Assembly: GCA_964343805.1 (NCBI GenBank)
Contig: CAYFLR010000051.1
Coordinates: forward strand, 1 to 41,778
DNA: 41,778 bases
Reading direction: 5' to 3'
Origin: CAYFLR01 sp964343805
GTDB lineage: Bacteria > Bdellovibrionota_B > Oligoflexia > CAYFLR01
Shown: positions 31,934 through 41,718 of the stretch, piece after piece
Layout of the letters: every line of letters begins with the position of its first letter
Position numbering within the stretch: the stretch's first letter is position 1
Position numbers and translations under genes: made by a program
The notes under the pieces: generated by a model
What the model saw: only the letters and a program-made list of their open reading frames with translations
Database searches by the model: none
Told to the model about the DNA's origin: nothing

Positions 31934-34243
31934 GATCTACCCCACTCATGATTCTTCAGCCTCTCATTTAACCGGTGTTTCAAAGTACATTGATGACATA
32001 GTTCCGGGAAGCAATGAAGTCTTTGTTGGGTTTATTGGCAGCCCGGTTGCTCATGGCAAGCTAGAAAAAATTGAGATGGAAGAGGCCCTCAAAGTTGAGG
32101 GAATTGTGGGGATCTACACCGCCAAAGACATCCCAGGTGCGAATCGTTTTGGCGCCATTTTTAAAGATCAACCCTTTTTAGTAGAAGACCTTTGTGAATT
32201 TGCAGGGGAACCCATTGCCTTAGTTGCTGGGAACTCCCTTGCCGCAGTGAAAAAAGCTAAAAAGCTTATTAAACTAGAGATCACCCCTCTGTCTCCCATC
32301 CTGAGTATAGAACAAGCCAAAGTAGCGCAGCAATTCATGGGAAATCCCTGCGAAATAAAAAGAGGCTCTCTTGATGAAGTTTTTCAAAGAGCCCCTCACA
32401 CTCTTTCTTGCGAAATGAAGGTGGGAGGACAAGAGCATTTTTATTTAGAATCCCAAGCGGCTCTCTGTTACCCAGAAGAAGGTTGCTTCAATATCTATTC
32501 ATCTACCCAACACCCCACTGAAGTTCAGCATGAAGTGGCTCATATGCTGGGAATTGATCAAAATCATATTATCTGCCAAGTCACTCGTTTGGGTGGAGGT
32601 TTTGGAGGAAAAGAGTCACAAAGCACCCATTTTGCCCTCATGAGTGCGCTGGTCTCCTATAAAACCAACCAGCCGGCACGTGTAGTTTTAGACAGAGAGG
32701 ATGATATCCTCACTACAGGCAAAAGACACCCCTTCCATATTCTTTCTCAAGTCGCTTTTGATGCCACAGGAAAAATCGAAGGACTCAAAGTAGAACTATT
32801 TGCCAATGGTGGGGCCTATGCGGATCTTTCTACTGCAATTATGGAAAGAGCTATTCTTCATAGCGATAATGCCTACTATCTTCCTCACGTTCAAATAACG
32901 CGTAAGATCTGTCGGACGAATATCGCTCCCAACACTGCCTTTCGTGGTTTTGGAGCACCTCAAGGTATCATGGCAATGGAAAACGTCGTGGAAGAGATAG
33001 CCTTCTTTCTAAAAAAGGATCCACTCACCATCCGCAAACGAAACCTCTATGGCATATCCAAACGAAACCTGACTCCTTATAACCAAAAAGTTAAAAATAA
33101 TACTCTGCACAAATTGATTAAGAAATTAGAAAAGAGCAGTGACTACCGCGAAAGACTTAAATCCATTGCCAAACAAAATAAAAAAGATCCGCTCATACTG
33201 AGAGGGATCTCACTCATACNNNNNNNNNNGTTAAGTTTGGAATTTCCTTTACCAGTCGTTTTCTAAATCAGGGTAATGCTCTCGTGAGCTGCTTACTTGA
33301 TGGATCTGTACAACTATCTACCGGTGCCATTGAGATGGGACAAGGGGTTAATACCAAAATGCAGCAAATAGTGGCAGATGAGTTTGGTTTGCCCTATGAT
33401 AAAGTTAGAGTATTACCCACTTCCACCCGCAGCAACGCCAATACTTCACCAACAGCTGCTTCCAGTGGAGCTGACATTAATGGTGCTGCAACCTTAGAAG
33501 CCTGTAGTAAATTAAAGAAAAGACTGACTTCCTGCTTTTATCAGCTTTATCAAGCGGGCAACAACGAGGCACAATTTGAAATCAAAGACACTCCTCCACC
33601 AGCCAATTGCGAGCTGGAATTTAAAGATGGAACCATCACTAACATCCATAACAGAGAGCAACAAATCAGCTGGGTAGATCTCATAAATAGCAGTTATCAA
33701 AATAGGATTAGCTTGAGTGAGTTTGCTCACTATCGAATTCCAGATATTTACCTTGACCGATCTAAAGGACAAGGGCGCCCATTTATGTACTACACATGTG
33801 GAGCTAGTGTATGTGAAGTCTCAATTGATAGGTTCACTGGTGAAGTATGCGTTCCTCGAGCAGATATTATAATGGATCTCGGTGAATCACTTAATCCAGG
33901 CTTGGATAAGGGACAGATAGCTGGAGCCTTTATACAATCTCTTGGCTGGATCACCATGGAAGAGCTTTTTTATAATGATCAAGGGGTCTTACAAACTCTT
34001 TCTCCTTCTACCTATAAAATACCTGCCATTATGGATACTCCCAAAGAGTTTAATATTGATTTAATTTCCAATCCAGATAACAAAATATCTCTCAAACGCA
34101 GTAAAGCGGTGGGAGAGCCTCCCTTTGTTCTTGGCACCTCAATTTGGTCAGCCATAAAAAATGCCTTGCAAAATTCGCAATCTAGCTCTATTATCCTTCG
34201 AGTTCCTGCCACATTTGAAGAAATATTAAAGCATATGAATTAG
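31917..34243 (+). CDS. xdhB: Xanthine dehydrogenase large subunit (molybdopterin-binding)
   Basis: About 770 residues; a 10-N gap at 33220-33229 shifts the frame and a real distance of 2 nt (mod 3) restores it, giving SLI-P-VKFGISFT. Molybdenum-site motifs are TRLGGGFGGKES, RVVLDREDDILTTGKRHPF, IMERAILHSDNAYYLP, NTAFRGFGAPQG, TGAIEMGQGVNTK and AVGEPPFVLGTS (catalytic Glu). IMERA..H.DN.Y and FRGFG are the purine-type signatures. It oxidises hypoxanthine/xanthine to urate. No xdhC (cofactor chaperone) is in the window. Confidence 0.92.
33220..33229. other. Assembly gap (10 N) inside xdhB
   Basis: Ten N. Codons on both sides join if the true gap is 2 nt (CTC ATA CNN GTT AAG), predicting LIPVKFG. 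Confidence 0.95.
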
Positions 34244-34382
34244 CACCTGCCTTTGACCTCAGGCCCAAGAACTGATAGAATAAAGTAACTGCAATTCCTC
34301 GATAACAACTGGATTCTAGCACCGGACCAAGGATTTTTTGCCTATATATTTAATATTTTAGGCTAAAAGCACATATTTTATG

Positions 34383-34409
34383 TAAAGTCCAAGGTTAAAC
34401 AACCGAAAG
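34383..34409 (+). promoter_or_regulatory. Possible sigma-28-type promoter
   Basis: TAAAGTCC (34383-34390), 11-nt spacer, ACCGAAAG (34402-34409). Compare 2118-2145. It lies 30 nt upstream of the receiver gene, in line with motility-type control, but the -10 box is imperfect. Confidence 0.35.
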
Positions 34410-34438
34410 GGAGTTAGAAATTTATTAAGGGAGGATAA

Positions 34439-34822
34439 ATGAGTACCAAGCCTAAACTGCTGGTCATTGATGACAACCAAGATTTCTTAAAATTGGTTCC
34501 TCGCATATTAGATAAGGACTTTGTGGCCACCACTTTTAATAATCCCAAACCAGCATTAAAGTATATTACCGAAGGCAACCATGTAGATCTTGTGCTCTGT
34601 GATGTTGTAATGCCAATGATGTCTGGTATTGATTTCTATCATAAAGTAAGAGAACATGTGGCAGACGTTCCATTCATATTCTTGACTGGTATAGAAGACC
34701 CAGAACTAGATCATCTTGAAGCTGTGACTCTACGTAAGCCTATACCCAAGAAAAAACTCATTGAAACCATCACGGAAGAGCTTAATAAAGCCCATCCTGA
34801 TCCCACTTCCAAGGTGGCTTAA
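34439..34822 (+). CDS. Stand-alone response regulator receiver domain
   Basis: 127 residues; AGGGAGG upstream of the ATG. Acidic pocket Asp11-Asp12, phospho-acceptor Asp55 (LVLCDVVMP), Thr83 (FLTG), Lys100 (LRKPI). There is no output domain. The stretch from Thr83 to Lys100 is about 5 residues shorter than in CheY (T87 to K109). The partner kinase is not adjacent; the kinase at 14233 lacks a receiver and is one candidate. Confidence 0.92.
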   Translation: MSTKPKLLVIDDNQDFLKLVPRILDKDFVATTFNNPKPALKYITEGNHVDLVLCDVVMPMMSGIDFYHKVREHVADVPFIFLTGIEDPELDHLEAVTLRKPIPKKKLIETITEELNKAHPDPTSKVA

Positions 34823-34861
34823 AATAGCCCTCTTTTCTCGCACCATTTTATTTAAATTTCC

Positions 34862-35563
34862 TTATTTTTTGTAGGTAGAGTCAAAGTAGGTCAATTGAGA
34901 TCCCGAAACACCCATGGTTCCAGTTATAGAGGTGGTATAGCCAATCCCTGGACAGGATACATTGGGCTTTAGAGTCGTCTCTTCTTTTTTCCACTCTCCT
35001 TGAACGACATCTTTACACTCTTTTTTAAACATATTGAGCTGCTTACTGGTGATATTTTTAAGTTTAAAGGAGGTAATTTTGGTTTCTACAGTGTTGCGGG
35101 CAGCACTTTTATGCTTGGTAGGTGTAAAAGTCACACTGCCCCCACTATGGATTTCATACATTGGAGTGCCTTGACAACCTTCTTTATCATACTCTTTGTA
35201 TATAGCTGTCCACTTAATGGCGGTAGAACCTGATTTACTAATCACTAACTGATCACTCAGTGAGCGAGTTTCTTTTTTGTTGTTGTAAGTATAAGTTGTA
35301 GCATCACAGGCTATTTTCCAAGTACCCGGCAATTTATCAATAAAACTATTCATAGCTGCGGTATTTTTCTTGAGAGTCTCTTCTTGTTCCTTCTTCTTTT
35401 TAGCGGCATCAGCCTCCTCCTTTTTCTTCTTTAAACAAGCCGCATCACAGGAATTTTTCTCTTGGTCTTCAGAACAAGCCCAAGCCAAAGCCATCAACAT
35501 GATAAAAAATAACGAAATTCCCATTAACCTATAGCCTTTTTGCCCATTACTTCTAAAAATCAT
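34862..35563 (-). CDS. Putative lipoprotein of unknown function
   Basis: 233 residues; GAGGAGG precedes the ATG. The signal ends MALAWAC with a probable lipidated Cys. A Lys/Glu-rich helix (KKKKEEADAAKKKKEQEE) links to a beta-rich domain with LPGTWKIACDATTYTY, AIYKEYDKEGCQGTPMYEI and FKKECKDVVQG. The GTW...C...Y-x-x-x-x-C spacing resembles the lipoprotein at 13611-14168, so the two may be paralogues. A role as a ligand-binding envelope lipoprotein is only a guess. Confidence 0.75.
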   Translation of the reverse strand: MIFRSNGQKGYRLMGISLFFIMLMALAWACSEDQEKNSCDAACLKKKKEEADAAKKKKEQEETLKKNTAAMNSFIDKLPGTWKIACDATTYTYNNKKETRSLSDQLVISKSGSTAIKWTAIYKEYDKEGCQGTPMYEIHSGGSVTFTPTKHKSAARNTVETKITSFKLKNITSKQLNMFKKECKDVVQGEWKKEETTLKPNVSCPGIGYTTSITGTMGVSGSQLTYFDSTYKK

Positions 35564-35712
35564 TGTCGCCTCCTCAATTCACATTTATAGGTTATTGTAA
35601 CTTTAACATAATTTAAAATAACAAAACACCATTTCCTTGTTGCACACCGTTCGATAAACCTCTAAAGATAGAGATGCAACTATCGGTGATTTGTCACCCA
35701 AAAGGAGAAATA

Positions 35713-37516
35713 ATGAGTAAAAACCAAGAAAACACTATCCCCACCCGTTCACAGCTATCCGCTGAAGATTGTTGGCAATTGACTGCCCTTTTCCCTAATG
35801 ATGAAACCTGGGAAAAGAGTTTCCAAGATTTTAGTGAGCAATCAAAAGAAATTGAAGCTTTTCGTGGAACCCTCGGTCAAAGTGCCTCTCATTTACATAA
35901 ATTTCTGAAATTTCGCCTAGAAAACGATCAACTTGCCGAACGGCTCGGCTACTATGCATTTTTGAGAGTCGCTGAAGACGGAACTAATAGTGACAGTCAA
36001 GGTAGGCAAGCAAGGTTTACCCAAATTGTCAGCCAATCTGAGGCTCTATTTAGTTTTTCCATCCCTGAAATCCAGTCAATACCTGATGATAAGATGGAAG
36101 AATACCTCAAAACTCCTGAAATTTCTGAATATTCCATATATCTACGCAAAATTTTACGTTATAAACCTCATGTTTTAAGTGAAAAAGAAGAGAAGATATT
36201 GGCTATGCAATCAGAGTTTTCTGATTCTCCTAATCAAGCCTTTTCAGCCCTAACTAATATGGATATGGATTTTGGCATGGTGGATACTGAGCAGGGCCCC
36301 ACGCCTCTCACCCAATCTACCATTTCCGCCTTTTTACAAAACCCTAACCGTGACATTAGAAAAACCTCTTATGAGCAATTTCTAAAGAATTTTGCCGATC
36401 ATAAAAATACCCTGGTGTCACTTTATAATGGCAGTGTCAAACATGACATCTTCCAGGCAAAAGTGCGATCCTTCGAGTCTGCTCGTTCTGCCAGTCTTTT
36501 TCGGGATGATGTTCCTCTCTCTGTCTATGATAATCTCATTGAAGTAGTGCATAAAAACCTACCAGCACTGCATAAATATTATGACTTACGCAAAAGAGTT
36601 CTTAAACTCGATGACTTTCATATCTATGACACCAAAGTGCCTTTGGTTTCTGATATTAAGATGCATCATACCTATGAAGAGGCGGTAGACCTTGTTATGA
36701 AGTCACTTGCGCCGCTTAAATCAGAATACTGTGAGATTCTCCGCAAAGGACTACTTGGAACTTGGGTCGATCGCTATGAANNNNNNNNNNAAACAAAGGA
36801 AAAACCTCAGGTGCTTTTTCTGCAGGTTCATTCTTTGGCGAGCCTTACATTCTACTCAACTACAAAGAGAACGTTCTTGACGATGTTTTCACCATGGCCC
36901 ATGAAGCGGGACACTCTATGCACTCTTACTTCAGTGCAAAAAGCAATCCCTACCAACACTATAATTACACCATTTTTGTAGCCGAAGTGGCTTCCACCTT
37001 TAATGAGCAGCTACTGCATCACCATTTGATGAATGAAGCCAAAGATACTCATCTTAAGAATTATCTGACCAACAAGCGAATCGACTCCATTGTTGGAACC
37101 ATATGTTCGCTGAGTTTGAGCACCAAACTCATGCCATGGCTGAACGCAATGAGCCCCTAACTGTAGACTCTATTCGCAGTCTCTACCGTGGTATTTTAGC
37201 TAAATACTTTGGACCTAATGTCAGTTTAGGTGAAGATTCTGACCTGGAAGGCCTTCGTATTCCTCACTTCTACTCCGCCTTTTATGTCTATAAATATGCA
37301 ACAGGTCTATCAGCTGCAATTGCTCTTTCCGAGCGAGTATTGAAAGGTGGAGACCAAGAGCTCAGCGATTACATGGGATTCCTCCACTCAGGTGGCAGCA
37401 AATTCCCACTGGAACAGCTAAAAGACGCTGGGGTTGATATGACATCTCCAGAACCCATTCAAACCGCTTTAACCCTATTCACTGAAATGGTGGATGAATT
37501 ATCCGACTCCCTGTAA
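35713..37516 (+). pseudogene. pepF: Oligoendopeptidase F (M3), interrupted by N and a deletion
   Basis: ATG at 35713 has AAAGGAG upstream. Three frames form one M3 peptidase: 35713 to the gap, 36791 to about 37108, and about 37103 to 37516. The N-terminal helical part (SQSEALFSFSIPEIQSIPDD) and FRDDVPLSVYDNLIEVVHKN are typical. The first join reads WVDRYE-NKGKTSGAFSAG. The zinc motif MAHEAGHSMHSYFS follows. At about 37108 the expected GTxxRQTMFAEFE is missing about 4 codons plus a frameshift, so RQT is lost. The family degrades oligopeptides in the cytoplasm. Loss of the conserved region would inactivate it unless the assembly is wrong. Confidence 0.85.
36781..36790. other. Assembly gap (10 N) inside the oligoendopeptidase gene
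   Basis: Ten N. The flanks end GAA and begin AAACAAAGG; the protein YENKGK would be restored by overlapping them by one A, so the N count is a placeholder. Confidence 0.9.
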
Positions 37517-37540
37517 AATCCAGCGAGTATGCAATCTGCT

Positions 37541-37590
37541 GTCAGCTAAGTCAGAAATCTGACGCCTGAAGTCTAACGTCTGAGGGCTGC
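37541..37590. repeat. Inverted and imperfect direct repeats after the oligoendopeptidase
   Basis: GTCAGA-AA-TCTGAC is a perfect 6-bp palindrome (37550-37563). It is followed by GCCTGAAGTCTAACGTCTGAGG, repeating CTGA/GTCT units. It could be a terminator or a small intergenic repeat. Confidence 0.4.
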
Positions 37591-37696
37591 CAAGTTTGAT
37601 GCTTTTTAGCCCAAGCTCACTTTATACTTATTATAAATTAATATTATATTTTTTCATAAATTTACCGCTTTTAAATATTAATTCCAATACTTTAAA

Positions 37697-37725
37697 TTGA
37701 CTTTTTACCTCAAATCCACTATATA
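37697..37725 (+). promoter_or_regulatory. Sigma-70-type promoter of the coiled-coil protein
   Basis: TTGACT (37697-37702), 17-nt spacer, TATATA (37720-37725). The gene starts about 70 nt downstream. Confidence 0.55.
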
Positions 37726-37795
37726 GATAGAACGATTTACTGGTATCAGTAGATCAAAAATTGCCGAAACCTCTCTTTGCATCAAGGAGTCAATC

Positions 37796-40700
37796 ATGTC
37801 TAAAACTTTCATATCATCAATCATCTTCTTCATTTTCACTCCCTTTGTCCTGCTTGCAGATAACACCCCGATGATTCCCGATTACGTTGACTTTAATAAA
37901 TATCATCAAGCCTACTTACAAAAAAAGAGTATCTCCGATGAAAAAAGAAGTACCACAAATCACCTTAAATCCATTGCTCAAGATATAGATAGCAATATTG
38001 ATGGTCTTGAGAAAAGTATCCAAAATAATATCACAACCATTAATAACTCTGCTGCCAATATTCAGTATATGGAGCGAGAGATTCCAAGGCTGCAAAGAGC
38101 CAATGAGAGACACAAACAATCCACCATCAGTAACAGTGCAGCTATCGTTAGAAATAACAATAAAAAGGCAGATATTGAAATCGAAGCAATAGATATAGAT
38201 AGCAATATTAGCTATGCAAAAGAGGAATACAATTACTCCGTAACGAAAAGAGATCGTATTGGGCAAAGACTTGAAAGAGTAAAGAATAATATTACGCGGC
38301 TCATAAATGAAATAGACGAGAGCGAAAAGGAATTTGCAGGTTACGAGCAAGCTTTAAACAATACCCTGGCTCAAATCGAAACTCTGCGAGTCGAATTAAT
38401 AGATCTAAAAACTCTCTATAATAATAAAAGTAGTCGTTTAGCTAAAGTTGAAAAACGAGCCCAAAATCTCTCTTACAAACTCAGCGACATTGAAGATAGA
38501 ATTGCACAGATTAAAAGTGAAATTCAAAGCCTCCGACGCTCAAAAAAATCAAGTCAAAGCGAACTGGCTGCAGCTCAGAACCTCAAAAAACAAATTCAAG
38601 GTGAGCAAGCTGCCATTAAGCAAAAGATTAAAACTATCAGAGAACAAATAGCCGCCAACCAGAACCAGATAAGTTCGCTAGAACAACAGATCCAAAATCA
38701 TAATCAGAAAGTAGCAGACCTAGGTAACGAGCTCACCAACCTCAAGACTCGTAAAATAAATATAGAAGGTAAGATCTCCACCAAAGAAAATCTGATTAAT
38801 GAAAAAACAAATCTAAAAACAACTCTAGAGGGACAACTTCCAGCTATTGAAAATAAAATCGCCAAAAAACAGGCACGGATAGCTCAGTTAGAAGCCAGTG
38901 ATGATCCAGACAAAGCCACCAAAATAGCCGCTTTAAAGCAGCAGCTCACCACCTTACAAGAGAATAAGACGAAAAAGAGTGAAAAAATTTCTGCATTAGC
39001 CACTCTCATCTCAACCGAGACCAAAGCTCTAACAAAACTACGGAATCAACTGGTTAAAGTCGGTAATCGAATTGCGGCAATACCTACTTTAAAAAGTGAA
39101 AACGAGAGTGCCGTCACTGCCAAAACCAACAAGATTAGCCAACTAAACAAGATCATACAGACAGATAAAACCACATTGGAAACCCATAAAGCCTCAAAGG
39201 GCGATATTGAGCTGAGACTATCAAACACTAATCAACTCATCGCCAACATTAAAAGCACCATTTTTAGCTTGCAAGCAAACATAGATCAAAAAATAGCGGT
39301 GCGTGATGGCATTATTGCTGATGAAAAAAATCCAACTATAAACACTCTTCAGCAAGTCAATGATCGAATAACCAAGTTGAGAAATAGAGTGGCTAATTTG
39401 AGTGCATCAATAAACTCACATAGTAGAGAAAAAAGCAGCCTTGAGCAAACCTTGCCAGGGCAAGAGCAAAACCTCGATTCCATTAATGAAGAAATTGAAG
39501 GCCAGTATCAACAACTAGGACTGCTTAAAGCCCGCAAAAAACTAGTAGAAGGGCGATTAAGTAACGCCATTGCTGATGCCAATTTTAAAAGAGAAGAATT
39601 AGACTCTCTGTTAGCAGCAAGAGCGGACTTAACTGATCGTATTAATTTTCTCATAACAACAAATGAAAACCTAGCGGAAGAAAACAGCCAGTTGGAACTA
39701 TCCATCATAGATAATGATAACACTATCAATAATTATCAATTTAGAATTAGAGAACTGAATGAACTAATAAGTACAAAAGAAGATCGTAACGAAGAGCTGA
39801 GAATCCTCTTAAAAACACGTCGAGATGATGCGACAAAAGCCTGGGCAGCATTCCAAATAGCAGATGATGATGCAAATATTGCTGAAGATATCACCCTAGC
39901 AAAGTGGAATGACTACCTTAGAATTAAATCCAATTATGATCGTGAAAAACTTGCCGCCCAAACAAGAGGAAGAGAGCAAGGAGATAAAAATGGATGGCAA
40001 GATGGAACAGAGCCAGGATCCAATACCGGTGAAAAAGCGGGATATGATGAAGGTTTTGAAGTCGGCAAGGTAGAAGGAAAACTTTTCGGATACCGTAAGG
40101 GCTTACTAGATGGCCTATCTAAAGGCGAAGAAGAAGGCTATAGCCATGGCACCACCACCCCTGCTAATTATGAAGCAGGCTTTGCTGAAGGCCTCAAAGA
40201 GGGGCGAAAAAATGCCTATACCATCGCCCACCAAACTTCTTATTTTGAATGCCGGGCTGAGCAAAAAAGAGATCTCCTTTCCATGACTCCAGATAGAGAA
40301 ATAACCATTAACAATCAAGACCATCAAGGTCAAGGTCACCCCAGTGTTATTGACACTCCTTATCAACCCCCTTTTAGTGGCGCAACAGTAGCAGATTACT
40401 CTGCAGATGAAGCCAATGAAGCTGCGATTTCCTTGACCAAAAATAACATAAATAACTTGCAAAACCAGATTAATGATCTCCCTGCAGAGACCAGCTTTGA
40501 TATGGATTCTCTACAAATAAAAGTAAGCATCGATCTGAATCAAGCAGATTGTCAAGCAGACTATATCGACTTTGTAACTGCTTGCCAGGAAAGCTATCAA
40601 GTGGGTTATAAACATAATTATGAGCTTTCCTTTAGAAAATCATATCGCCTCTCTAAACCAGAAGCCTATCTGGTGGGCAAAGAAGATGGATTTGTAAAAT

Positions 40701-41605
40701 ACCAAGAAGAACGCTGGCAAGAAGGGTACGATCAATCCTACCCATTAACCTATCAAAAGTTTGATGCGATTGGAGCCAGTGAGTCTATCCATCAAGGCTA
40801 TACCGAAGGAAAGGCAGCGGGATATCAAAAGTTTCTCGCCCAAGCTAAAAGAGAGGAATGTAAAGCGGGTAAATTAGCAGAAAACGCTTACTTTCAAAAC
40901 AATCCTGTTTTACGCCTACAAAAGGTATCAATCTCCAAAGTACGAAAGACCACACCCGATGGTAGCTTTATTGCTGGTGATGATCTCTATTTAAATCTCC
41001 AAATTGCTAACCATGGTGAACAAGACTCTGAGTTTGGTCATGCCTATGTCCGCTTTGAAGCTGTGACTGGTAACGCAACCGTGGATAGCTCCACCATTAA
41101 AATTGCTCCTATCCCAGCAAATTCTATGGGTAATATCCTGCGAGTTGGTTTAGGAAAAATAAAATGGACCACCGTTTTTGCTGAACAGGTTACCTTTAAA
41201 GTAACTGCTTATATGCCTGATGGTGTTACCGAAACCATACGCAGTTCTATAAGTACCAAACTTCATATTACCACCAACCTCAGTTTCAATACTCTCAACC
41301 TCAAACCCAAATGGGGATACCGTCACACCATTAGGATGGTTGTTAGTAATAATACCGCCGCTCACTCGCAAAAAGGCTTTCATGTGACCATGCATATGCC
41401 AGAAATAGAAGGAGTACGAAACTACACTCCCACCGCCAGTGTCTCAGCACTCGCCAGCGGTGCTAGTCAAGAGTTGGAATTTAAATATGCTCTTCGTCGG
41501 AAGTCACTTATAGGAAGAGAAATCCCCATTACCTTTACCGTATACTACGAAAATAGTGTTGCAGCCACCGTCACTAAAACTATTGTCGTCCAATCAAAAT
41601 GGTAG
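37796..41605 (+). CDS. Giant secreted coiled-coil protein with glycine-periodic segments
   Basis: 1269 residues; AAGGAG 8 nt upstream of the ATG. A signal peptide (ISSIIFFIFTPFVLLA) is followed by a very long coiled coil (about 35-700) rich in Lys, Glu, Asn, Ile (for example IAQIKSEIQSLRRSKKSSQ). Two segments have Gly at about four-residue spacing: about 722-800 (GREQGDKNGWQDG, GYDEGFEVGKVEGKLFGYRK) and about 931-1035 (YQVGYKHNYELSF, HQGYTEGKAAGYQ). The last 230 residues are two beta-sandwich domains (LYLNLQIANHGEQDSEFG, IRMVVSNNTAAHSQKG), CARDB-like. No membrane anchor is seen at the C-terminus. I know no family with this layout. A periplasmic spacer or surface fibre is plausible. Confidence 0.85.
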   Translation: MSKTFISSIIFFIFTPFVLLADNTPMIPDYVDFNKYHQAYLQKKSISDEKRSTTNHLKSIAQDIDSNIDGLEKSIQNNITTINNSAANIQYMEREIPRLQRANERHKQSTISNSAAIVRNNNKKADIEIEAIDIDSNISYAKEEYNYSVTKRDRIGQRLERVKNNITRLINEIDESEKEFAGYEQALNNTLAQIETLRVELIDLKTLYNNKSSRLAKVEKRAQNLSYKLSDIEDRIAQIKSEIQSLRRSKKSSQSELAAAQNLKKQIQGEQAAIKQKIKTIREQIAANQNQISSLEQQIQNHNQKVADLGNELTNLKTRKINIEGKISTKENLINEKTNLKTTLEGQLPAIENKIAKKQARIAQLEASDDPDKATKIAALKQQLTTLQENKTKKSEKISALATLISTETKALTKLRNQLVKVGNRIAAIPTLKSENESAVTAKTNKISQLNKIIQTDKTTLETHKASKGDIELRLSNTNQLIANIKSTIFSLQANIDQKIAVRDGIIADEKNPTINTLQQVNDRITKLRNRVANLSASINSHSREKSSLEQTLPGQEQNLDSINEEIEGQYQQLGLLKARKKLVEGRLSNAIADANFKREELDSLLAARADLTDRINFLITTNENLAEENSQLELSIIDNDNTINNYQFRIRELNELISTKEDRNEELRILLKTRRDDATKAWAAFQIADDDANIAEDITLAKWNDYLRIKSNYDREKLAAQTRGREQGDKNGWQDGTEPGSNTGEKAGYDEGFEVGKVEGKLFGYRKGLLDGLSKGEEEGYSHGTTTPANYEAGFAEGLKEGRKNAYTIAHQTSYFECRAEQKRDLLSMTPDREITINNQDHQGQGHPSVIDTPYQPPFSGATVADYSADEANEAAISLTKNNINNLQNQINDLPAETSFDMDSLQIKVSIDLNQADCQADYIDFVTACQESYQVGYKHNYELSFRKSYRLSKPEAYLVGKEDGFVKYQEERWQEGYDQSYPLTYQKFDAIGASESIHQGYTEGKAAGYQKFLAQAKREECKAGKLAENAYFQNNPVLRLQKVSISKVRKTTPDGSFIAGDDLYLNLQIANHGEQDSEFGHAYVRFEAVTGNATVDSSTIKIAPIPANSMGNILRVGLGKIKWTTVFAEQVTFKVTAYMPDGVTETIRSSISTKLHITTNLSFNTLNLKPKWGYRHTIRMVVSNNTAAHSQKGFHVTMHMPEIEGVRNYTPTASVSALASGASQELEFKYALRRKSLIGREIPITFTVYYENSVAATVTKTIVVQSKW

Positions 41606-41665
41606 ACAGCACGAACATAGTACGGATTGGATGAGATTTTTGAAGCTAACACAGCTGATTCTGAG
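41606..41665. repeat. Direct repeat, copy 1 (60 bp)
   Basis: Begins 1 nt after the stop of the coiled-coil gene. Matches 41719-41778 with one mismatch (position 41610, C against T). Exact from 41611 to 41665. Period 113 bp. Confidence 0.95.
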
Positions 41666-41718
41666 AATTTGCTAACGGAAATGGGCATCAGCAAGGCAGC
41701 GAGAAAATCTCAGCCAAA

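Noticed and set aside
39000..40000. SMC/Rad50-type ATPase in the coiled-coil gene
   Set aside because: There is a signal peptide and no Walker A, Walker B or signature motif.
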